In this document: piece after piece, positions 56,006 through 64,000 of the stretch
Position numbering within the stretch: the first letter of the stretch is position 1
Layout of the letters: the number at the start of each line of letters is the position of its first letter
DNA from: Elymus sibiricus
Lineage: Eukaryota; Streptophyta; Magnoliopsida; Poales; Poaceae
Length of the DNA stretch: 64,000 nucleotides
Reading direction: 5' to 3'
Assembly: GCA_039707655.1 (NCBI GenBank)
Contig: CM077666.1
Span: 302,276,166-302,340,165, forward strand
Translations under genes and position numbers: made by a program
The notes under the pieces: generated by a model
Database searches by the model: none
What the model was told of the DNA's origin: nothing
The model's input: only the letters and a program-made list of their open reading frames with translations

Positions 56006-57612
56006 CGCGAATAAAGTAGACAAGTAAGTTTTTATTTTGTTTTAATAAAACAGTGATTGAAGTTCTCTATGAAGAAATAAGTTTGGAAGAGTTGTTCTAA
56101 TGAAGGCTCTGCTATGTGCAAGTTGAAATATATGTTGTATTGATGTTTGGATGCCTGGAAATATGTCTATGTATTGTTTTGGAACTAACTGATACGTCCC
56201 CAACGTATCTATAATTTTTGATTGTTCCATGCTATTATATTATCAATATTGGATGTTTTTATATGCATTTACAACAATTATATATTATTTTTTGGGACTA
56301 ACCTATTAACTTAGTGCCCAGTGCCAGTTGCTGTTTTTTGCCTGTTTTTGGTTTTCCAAAATATCAGTACCAAACGAAGTCCAAATGCCACGAAACTTTT
56401 TGGAGATTTTTTCTGGACATAACAAGTACTGGAAGCTTCGGGAGAGGGCCAGAAGATGAAGCAGTGGCCCACGAGGCACCAGGGCGCGCCCTAGGGGGTG
56501 GCGCACCCTGGTGGCTTATGGGGCCCACACAGCTCCGTTTGACCAAATTCCACCTCTATAAATTCTCTAAAATCGGGAAACCAACAGAGGAGTCCACGAA
56601 ATACTTTTTCCGCCGCCGCAAGCTTCTGCTCTCGAGAGATCCCATCTGGAGGCCTTTTCCGGCACTCCGCCGAAGGGGGAATCGATCACGGAGGGGCTCT
56701 ACATTAACCTTGCTGCCCTTCCGATGATGCGTGAGTAGTTTACCACAGACCTTCGGGTCCATAGTTAGTAGCTAGATGGCTTCTTCTCTCTTTTTGATCT
56801 TCAATACAATGTTCTCCTCGATGTTCTTGGAGTTCTATCCGATGTAATCACTTTTTGCGGTGTGTTTGTTGGGTCCGATGAATTGTGAGTTTATGATCAG
56901 ATTATCCATGAATATTATTTGAGTCTTCTCTGAACTCTTTTATGCATGATTATTATAGCTTCATATTTCTTCTCCGATCTATTGATTTGGTTTGGCCAAC
57001 TAGATTGATTTATCTTGCCATGGGAAGAGGTGCTTTGTAATGGGTTCGATCTTGCGGTACTCAATCCTAGTGACAGAAAGGGACATGACACGTATGTATT
57101 GTTGCTATTAAGGGTAAAAAGATGGGGTTTATTCATGCGTGAGTTTACTTTGTCTACATCATGTCATCTTGCTTAAGGCGTTACTCCGTTCTTTATGGAC
57201 TTAATACACTAGATGCATGCTGGATAGCGGTCGATGTGTGGAGTAATAGTAGTAGATGCAGGCAGGAGTCGGTCTACTTGTCTCAGACGTGATGCCTATA
57301 TACATGATCATTGCCTTGGATATCGCCATAATTATTTGCTTTTCTATCAATTGCCTAACAGTAATTTGTTTACCCACCATATGCTATTTTTATGGGAGAA
57401 GCCTCTAGTGAAAACTATGGCCCCCGGGTCTATCTAAATCATATATTAAAAACCCTAAAAATACATTGCTGCACTTTTACTTTATTTATTTTATTTTATA
57501 TTTTAGTTCAATCTATCTATCTATCACATACAATTTAATCTTGCAATTAACCGCCGAGGGATTGACAACCCCTTGTTTGCGTTGGGTGCAAGGATTTGTT
57601 GTTTTGTGTGCA

Positions 57613-57876
57613 TGTGATGGCCTGGCATAATAGGGATGATAGACTACTCATATCAATAAGGAATTCCTTCTTTTCCGGGAGCCCATTCGGACAGAACTCC
57701 AAAGTTAAGCATGCTCAGCTTGGAGTAATTTCAGGATGGGTGACCGACCGGGAAGTTGCTCCCGGGTGCTCACGAGTGAGGACAAAGTGCGCAGAAAAGA
57801 CTAGTATTGATCTGTGGGGCCAGTCTAGATCTCGCCAGGAGTAACGACCACCGGCGAGTGTGTCCGGGGCGTTACA
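57613..57876 (+). mobile_element. Cassandra-type TRIM solo LTR
   Basis: 264 bp, TGTGATGGCC to GCGTTACA, inside the G2 5' LTR, with a perfect TSD gtgca (57608-57612 and 57877-57881). The intact 3' LTR of G2 lacks it, which proves an insertion. A short LTR with an embedded 5S rRNA-like segment is the definition of Cassandra elements. No internal region or second LTR is present. Confidence 0.9.
57682..57770 (+). other. 5S rRNA-like segment within the Cassandra LTR
   Basis: Words of plant 5S rRNA are in order: cccat.cg, agaactccaaagttaagc, atgctc, aggatgggtgacc, gggaagt. These cover the pol III box A region (agttaagcatgctc) and box C (aggatgggtgacc). The 5' third of 5S rRNA is missing and there is no tandem 5S array, so it is not a 5S gene. 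Pol III boxes may be used for transcription of Cassandra. Confidence 0.85.
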
Positions 57877-58030
57877 GTGCAGGTGCTGCTAACGAGGTGT
57901 TGCATGATTCTCCTACTGGATTGATAACCATGGTTTCATAACTGAGGGAAATACTTATCTCTACTATACTGCATCTCCCTTCCTCTTCAGGGAATTACCA
58001 ACGCAGCTCACAAGTAGCAGGAAGAATTTC

Positions 58031-58048
58031 TGGCGCCGTTGCCGGGGA
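58031..58048 (+). other. Primer-binding site of G2 (tRNA-Asp type)
   Basis: tggcgccgttgccgggga, 11 bases after the LTR; same as in A and D. Confidence 0.87.
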
Positions 58049-58229
58049 GACATCATCAACATCTATCAAGTACCTACGCATAAAACTTTCATCTCCTTGC
58101 ATTTACTTTATTTGCTTTTGCCTCTCATTTTCATCTCCCCCACTTTTAAAAAGTTTTTATAAAAATACAAAAATATTTTCCGTTTGCCTTTTTCTTGTTT
58201 GCTTGTTCGCTTGCTTGAAGATTGTTATC

Positions 58230-58930
58230 ATGAGTGATTTTGGTATGGCGGAAACTGATGATGGAAAAACTCCTAAAATGGGAAGTTCTACCAATCTTGA
58301 TGCTAAAACTTTTGTGTTGGGACATGGTAATGTTATAGGAAAAGTGTCATCCAAGAATTCTTTAATTGCATTGGGACCTTGGCTTTTGATGATGCACCTA
58401 TACTTAAAGAAACTAAGAATTATGCCGATGCTATTTCCGCACTTATTCTTAAACTTGAAAGAAGATTTATTCGCACCCATCCTACTTTGCAAAGATTGTT
58501 TTATGAGCTACCGGTTATAAAAGATCCTAGAGCTAAGAAAATAGCCACTCTCATTCTCATGAATGAATTTGATCACATAGTGCGAGAAGCTAGGGAGATC
58601 TTTGATTTTTATGGTATGAACCGTGAAAAACCGGTAATAGATGAGATCCTTTATAATAATGATTACTTGTTGAGATATTTGTTCCGCAATGACCACATAT
58701 TTGATGAGAATATTAAAAAAGAAGTTCCTCCTTTGAATATAATCCAACAAGTTTTCAATAGTGTTAATAGACAATACTCTTGGATTGTAGCCGGTAATCA
58801 AGAAGGATTTACAGATGGACAACTTGCTAATGCTAAAATTTCTATGGATGATGTGTTTCACATTACCTTTGAAAAACCCTTTGATGAAAGTACATCTTTG
58901 GATAAGAAGAAGAAGGATGATAATACTTGA
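58230..58930 (+). pseudogene. Single ORF of G2, unknown function, one frameshift
   Basis: It starts at ATG 58230 (MSDFGMAETDDGKTPKMGSS), shifts frame near 58375 and goes on with AFDDAPILKETKNYADAISA to TGA at 58928-58930. About 233 residues. It is rich in charged helices (LILKLERRFIRTHPTLQRLF, HIVREAREIFDFYG) with a conserved-looking centre (NDYLLRYLFRNDHIFDENIK) and a basic/acidic tail. I see no zinc knuckle, protease motif, signal peptide or membrane segment. It starts 180 bases after the primer site, so it takes the place of gag. A diverged Gag or a family-specific protein are both possible. Confidence 0.55.
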
Positions 58931-58940
58931 AACTATGCAT

Positions 58941-58991
58941 TATGCCTAGCTAGGGGCATAAAACAATATCGCTTGTTGGGAGGCAACCCAA
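58941..58991 (+). other. Paired hairpins after the G2 ORF
   Basis: TATGCC (58941-58946) pairs with GGCATA (58955-58960) around tagctagg, then TTGGG/CCCAA (58976-58991, loop aggcaa). They lie 11 and 46 bases after the stop codon, matching the layout in H. Confidence 0.6.
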
Positions 58992-61378
58992 TGAATAAAA
59001 TAAATTTTTATCTTTTGTTTCTGTTATTGTGTGTTTTCACATTTATGCTACTGTTATGATTGAGTTTTTATGTTTTAATTAGTGTTTGTGCCAAGTAAAA
59101 CCTTTGGGATGATTTGGAAGATAGTATAATTGATGCTGTTTGGAAAACAGAAAGTTTTGCGTCCAGTGCTGGAATTTTGGTTCTATACTGGGCATCACAA
59201 AAATCTGAAATTTTTACACAGTATTGGTATATGAATTTCCCACGTTGTCCTAATTTTTCAGAATTTTTGGAGTTACATAAGTATAGCTTTTAAATAGATC
59301 TCTACAGACTGTTCTGTTTTTGACAGATTCTGTTTTTGATGCACTGCTTGCTTGTTTTGATGAAACTATGGATTGTATCGGGGGGTATAAGCCATGGAGA
59401 AGTTAGAATACAGTAGGTATAATGCAAAAATAAAATATGAATGGGTTTGCAACAGTACTTAAAGTAGTGATTTGTTTTGTTATACTAACGGATCTCACGA
59501 AGGTTTTGTTCAGTTTTGTGTGACTGAAGTTTTCAAGTTTTGGGTCAGATCACGATGGATGAAGGAATAAGGAGTGGCAAGAGCCTAAGCTTGGGGATGC
59601 CTGAGGCACCCCAAGGTAATATTCAAGGAAGACTCAAGCGTCTAAGCTTGGGTATGCCCCGGAAGACATCCCCTCTTTCTTCTACCAACCATCGGTAATT
59701 TTACTTGGAGCTATATTTTTATTCGTCACATGATATGTGTTTTGCTTCGAGCATCTTGTATTATATGAGTCTTTGCTTTGTTTGCTTTTTAGTTTGTCAC
59801 AATCATCCTTGCTGGACACACCTATTTGATAGAGCCATGCGTTCATCATGATTTGTTAGAATACTCTATGTGCTTCACTTAAATTTTTTGAGCTAGGCAG
59901 TTGCTCTAGTGCTTCACTTAAATCTTTTTGAGCACGGTGGTGGCTATATTTTGAAGAAATATTTGAACTATCATGCTTCACTTATATTATTTTGAGAGTT
60001 GAGAAGATTAAAATTTTGAAGAAATATATGCGCTCTCATGCTTCACTTATATCTTTTTGAGAGTTGATAATAGTAATGGTAATTTGCACAAGATATGAAT
60101 TTGGTCCCAAAGTGATGAATATTCAAGAGGGATATAATAAAAACTTTCATATAGATCAGTGGATATGATAAGTGTGATTCCTTGCAATAGTTTTGTGATA
60201 TGGAGATGATAATATGTGAGTCATGTTAGTGAGTAATTGTGATTTAGTAAGAATATTAGTGTTAAGGTTTGTGATTCCCTATGCATGCACATTAAGTCAA
60301 TAGTTATGCAAAGAAATTATATCCTACTTATGGTGCATTATTCGGTGTTAGATATGTTCAATGCATGTTTATGACCGTTTTCACTTTTTGTTTGGTTGCT
60401 TCTCAATATATTTGCTAGCCTTCATTTGTACTAAGCGGAAATACTGCTTGTGCATCCAAACTCCTTAAACCCAAGTTGTGCCAAATGAGTCCACTATATC
60501 TACCTATATGCGGTATTTCCATGCCGTTCCAAGTAAATTTGCGTGTGCCAACTCTAATTTTCAAAATATTTTTTCCATTTTGTGTGCCCGTACCGCTCAT
60601 GAAGCGGCAGGGGGTGGCCAATATTTTTCATGCTAGGTGTGTTATTCTCACGATGAGTGTTTATTCACTTGTCATTGCACGAGAGAGTGGCTAGTAATAG
60701 GGATGCCCAGTCCCACAAAGAATCAAAAATTAATAACAACAAAATTCCTTGGAAAGTGTTGGTATGGAGGGCACCCATGGATACGGCTAGCCATGGATTG
60801 TGAAAGAATGGTGGAAAGGAAATAAACTTTACTTTCTGTTTGGGAACCGCCTATGATGTGTCTAGCATGGAAAATATTGGGAATTCTCGGTCATTTTCGT
60901 TGACAGGAAAAGCATGCCTCTCAAAATATTTTCATCTCTCTAATTTAAGCTTTGAGCTCTAGCACATTTGCAAATCTCTGCTTCCCTCTGCGAAGGGCCT
61001 ATCTATTTACTTTTATGCAATTTTTATTTTTATTTTGAGTCTCCATCTTCTCTTATAAAGCACCAACTAGAGAGCACTATTGTCATACTTGTGCATTGTG
61101 TGTAGCTAATATTGAGTGTGTTTCATGAATGTATCAATGATTGAGCATAATGGGCTAGGGATAACTTTCTTTAGCGTTGATATTTTGAAAGACATGGTTG
61201 CTTGTTAGCATGCTTGAGTATTTATATCTTCATGTCAAATTATAGACTATTGCTTTGAATCATTCAAGTCCAAATGTCCATGCTATAAAAGAAAAGAATA
61301 TATGACGAATATGATAGGTAGCATTCCACATCAAAAAATTTGTTTTTATCATTTACCTACTCGAGGACGAGCAGGAAT
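58992..61378 (+). other. Non-coding interior of G2
   Basis: AT-rich, no supported ORF. Two copies of a polypurine-like word occur at about 59583-59600 (cctaagcttggggatgcc) and about 59640-59660 (tctaagcttgggtatgcc), and short direct repeats with tgcttcactta...ttttgag occur at 59870-60065. Confidence 0.65.
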
Positions 61379-61393
61379 TAAGCTTCGGGATGC

Positions 61394-62958
61394 TGATACG
61401 TCTCCAATGTATCTATAATTTTTGATTGTTCCATGCTATTATATTATCAATCTTGGATGTTTTTATATGCATTTACAGCAATTATATATCATTTTTTGGG
61501 ACTAACCTATTAACTTAGTGCCCAATGCCAGTTGCAGTTTTTTGCCTGTTTTTGGTTTTCCGGAATATCAATACCAAATGAAGTCCAAATGCCATGAAAC
61601 TTTTTGGAGATTTTTTTTCTGGACATAACAAGTACTGGAAGCTTCGGGACAGGGCCAGAAGATGAAGTAGTGGCCCACGAGGCACCAGGGCGCGCCCCAG
61701 GGGGGGTGGCGTGCCCTGGTGGCTTGTGGGGCCCACACAGCTCCGTTTGACCTAATTCCACCTCTATAAATTCTCTAAAATCGAGAAACCAATAGAGGAG
61801 TCCACGAAATACTTTTTCCGCTGCCGCAAGCTTCTGTTCTCGAGAGATCCCATCTGGAGGCCTTTTCTGGCACTCCGCCGGAGGGGGAATCGATCACGGA
61901 GGGGCTCTACATCAACCTTGCTGCCCTTCCGATGATGCGTGAGTAGTTACCACAGACCTTCGGGTCCATAGTTAGTAGCTAGATGGCTTGTTCTCTCTTT
62001 TTGATCTTCAATACAATGTTCTCCTCGATGTTCTTGGAGTTCTATTCGATGTAATCACTTTTTGTGGTGTGTTTGTTGGGATCCGATGAATTGTGAGTTT
62101 ATGATCAGATTATCCATGAATATTATTTAAGTCTTCTCTGAACTCTTTTATGCATGATTATTATAGCTTCGTATTTCTTCTCCGATCTATTGACTTGGTT
62201 TGGCCAACTAGATTGATTTATCTTGCCATGGGAAGAGGTGCTTTGTAATGGGTTCGATCTTGCGGTGCTCAATCCCAGTGACAAAAAGGGACATGACACG
62301 TATGTATCGTTGCTATTAAGGGTAAAAAGATGGGGCTTATTCATGCGTGAGTTTACTTTGTCTACATCATGTCATCTTGCTTAAGGCGTTACTCCGTTCT
62401 TTATGGACTTAATACACTAGATGCATGCTGGATAGCGGTCGATGTGTGGAGTAATAGTAGTAGATGCAGGCAGGAGTCGGTCTACTTGTCTCGGACGTGA
62501 TGCCTATATACATGATCATTGCCTTGGATATCGTCATGATTATTTGCTTTTCTATCAATTGCCCAACAGTAATTTGTTTACCCACCGTATGCTATTTTTA
62601 TGAGAGAAGCCTCTAGTGAAAACTATGGCCCCCGGGTCTATCTAAATCCTATACTAAAAACCCTAAAAGTACCTTGCTGCACTTTTACTTTATTTATTTT
62701 ATTTTATATTTTAGTTCGATCTATCTATCTATCACATACAATTTAATCTTGCAATTAACCACCGAGGGATTGACAACCCCTTGTTTGCGTTGGGTGCAAG
62801 GATTTGTTGTTTTGTGTGCAGGTGCTGCTAACGAGGTGTTGCATGATTCTCCTACTGGATTGATAACCTTCGTTTCATAACTGAGGGAAATACTTATCTC
62901 TACTGTACTGCATCTCCCTTCCTCTTCAGGAAATTACCAATGCAGCTCACAAGTAGCA
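61394..62958 (+). repeat. Element G2 3' LTR
   Basis: 1565 bp, TGATACGTCTCC to AAGTAGCA, with GC-rich repeat at about 61672-61735 and TATAAAT at 61765-61771. Confidence 0.93.
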
Positions 62959-63012
62959 CTAACCCCGCAGGAGAACAAAGAAAAAGAAAAGTTTTGGAAG
63001 AAATAGATCAAA

Positions 63013-63410
63013 AGACGGCCTTTAAAACGACCGCAGCGGTCGTATAGGCGGTCGTATGACCTGCTGGAGGTTCCATCACAAAACAACCAGAGACATCAGA
63101 GTAAATGATGGCATTTCAAACGAGCGCAAGCACTCGTTTCAGCGGTCATTTGAAATCTCTACAGAAACGATAAAGAGACCAGAGCATTTGACGGCGTTCC
63201 AAACGGGTGCACGCGCCCGTTCAAGCGGTCGTATGACATCTTCCACTAGAAGAAGAAAAAGATCAGGATGAAAGACGACGTTTCAAACAGAAACTGCCGC
63301 CCGTTTCAGCGGTCGTTTCATTTATGCACAGACGCAGGTAAGTCATCAGGGTGAATGACGGTGTTCCATACGGGCGCCTGCGCCCGTATGAGCGGTCGTT
63401 TCGACCCCTG
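63013..63410 (+). repeat. Tandem array of five hairpin-bearing units in H
   Basis: Units of about 80-90 bp begin gacgg(c/t)gtt-like and contain an inverted repeat followed by agcggtcgt-like words. Stems: 63027-63034/63036-63043 (acgaccgc), 63118-63124/63133-63139 (aaacgag), 63202-63207/63216-63221 (aacggg), a decayed one near 63286-63306, and a perfect 10-bp stem at 63368-63377/63380-63389 (atacgggcgc). Confidence 0.8.
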
Positions 63411-63471
63411 GCGGCCCCAATAAGCCCGAGGAAGAAGGTAAATCACCCCCATCTCTCTCTTTTCTTGAAAG

Positions 63472-64000
63472 TGCTAGTTATCGACTAGAGGGGGGTGAAT
63501 AGGCGATTTTTATGAAAGGCTTCAAAAACAGGCAATGTCTTCGAAGTAAGCGGAAGCAAGATGAGAACTAGCAAAGCCTATGAATAAGATGAACAGTTAT
63601 GACAAGCATAGACATCATACATACAAGCATGCGTTGAACATAAACACAAGAAGCATGAAGATAAATGAGTAAATAGATGAATGGCTTCAAGGAATATCTT
63701 CAAACACAGACAAGCATGCAAAGGCTTCACAGTTCAAAACAGTAAGTAAGGAAGTGCAAGGATAGAACCAGTGGCTTGGGGAAGACAGTGATTTGTTTGA
63801 CTAGTTCCAACTGCTGTGACAGTTGTATGTCTGGTTAGGGAGGCTGAGATTGAACTCAGAATACCACGTCTTCACCTTATTCCCCTTGAGCTAAGACCCG
63901 CAGATCTCGCCCAATCACTCTGGTAAGTCTTCAAGGTAGACTTCCAAACCTTCACAGACTTCGTTCACCGGCAATCCACAATGACTCTTGGTTGCTCAGA
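63472..64000. repeat. Probable start of another LTR or repeat, cut by the window end
   Basis: From about 63472 (tgctagttatcgactagagg) the sequence changes character and resembles a phrase I associate with Triticeae LTRs (actagaggggggtgaatag). No ORF, and the other end is outside the window. It may belong to a new insertion or to H itself. Confidence 0.3.

Larger units (their letters stand above)
56190..58019 (+). repeat. Element G2 5' LTR (with insertion)
   Basis: 1561 bp after removal of the Cassandra insertion and one TSD copy, close to the 1565 bp of the 3' LTR. GC-rich inverted repeat at about 56468-56527, TATAAAT at 56557-56563. Confidence 0.92.
56190..62958 (+). mobile_element. Element G2: non-autonomous Athila-like LTR retrotransposon (Sabrina/WHAM range)
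   Basis: LTRs are 56190-58019 (1830 bp, including a 264-bp Cassandra solo LTR and its 5-bp TSD copy) and 61394-62958 (1565 bp). Ends are TGATACGTC...AAGTAGCA, the TSD ctaac is perfect, the primer site is tRNA-Asp type (58031-58048) and the purine-rich end is taagcttcgggatgc (61379-61393). The internal region has only one ORF (58230-58930) of unknown kind and no gag, RT or INT that I recognise, so it must use proteins of relatives. LTR start and size suggest Sabrina or a related Triticeae family; unverified. Confidence 0.9.
55681..63471 (+). mobile_element. Element H: non-autonomous Gypsy fragment
   Basis: Two pieces, 55681-56189 and 62964-63471, joined by the perfect TSD of G2 (ctaac at 56185-56189 and 62959-62963). 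It encodes the end of a protease-bearing ORF, then non-coding sequence with paired hairpins, and in the second piece a tandem hairpin array. The protease ORF ends with a stop and no RT follows in the part visible, which suggests a gag-protease-only element. Its ends are not in the window; 63471 is my estimate. Confidence 0.6.

Noticed and set aside
57682..57770. A functional 5S rRNA gene
   Set aside because: The 5' third is missing, it is single, and it is enclosed by LTR ends and a TSD.
57596..57844. An 82-codon ORF across the Cassandra LTR
   Set aside because: It starts outside the insertion and runs through 5S-like sequence; explained by the solo LTR.

Overview
This is repeat-dense nuclear DNA of a grass, almost certainly a Triticeae genome (wheat, goat-grass or barley type). 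The evidence is the mix of elements: an Angela/BARE/WIS-type Copia element, Athila-type Gypsy elements with a tRNA-Asp primer site and LTRs of about 1.5 kb starting TGATACG, Tat-type Gypsy elements, a CACTA transposon with a long TG-rich terminus, a probable MULE and a Cassandra-type LTR carrying 5S rRNA sequence. I found no intact host gene. Element names are from memory of family features; none was checked against a library.

The window is one nest of insertions, resolved from LTR ends and target-site duplications (TSDs). The outermost layer on the right is a non-autonomous Gypsy fragment (H, 55681-63471). H holds the probable MULE (52752-55680) and a 6.8-kb Athila-like element (G2, 56190-62958). 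G2 carries a Cassandra solo LTR (57613-57876). The MULE holds a solo LTR (G1, 53807-55368) and a minus-strand Athila-like element (D, 43462-52751, plus 25034-25186). One LTR of D was hit twice. One hit is a Tat-type Gypsy element (E, 25187-43461), whose 5' LTR is split by a further Gypsy element (F, 25329-33630). The other is a CACTA element (20627-25033), entered by an Angela-type Copia (1-2116 and 19584-20626). That Copia's LTR was entered by an Athila-like element (A, 2117-19578), which was entered by a GC-rich Tat-type derivative (B, 10240-17380). The chain H > MULE > D > CACTA > Copia > A > B is seven layers deep.

Coding content is gag, protease (AP), reverse transcriptase (RT), RNase H (RH) and integrase (INT), nearly all broken by stops or frameshifts. 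A and D share gag-pol but carry unrelated second ORFs downstream, each preceded by the same GC-rich inverted repeat plus TATA box seen in the LTRs. E has a chromosomal-style antisense gene behind pol, as other Tat elements do. B has lost most of pol, and in the matching position it carries an opposite-strand ORF encoding a plant B3 DNA-binding domain. F's pol frame runs through the polypurine tract into its 3' LTR, where palindromic repeats encode a Pro/Cys/Arg repeat tail.

The most interesting items are the B3 ORF inside B, the shared hairpin/TATA module, the tandem hairpin array in H, the paired hairpins after the ORFs of H and G2, the palindromic LTR-coded tail of F, and the Cassandra solo LTR.
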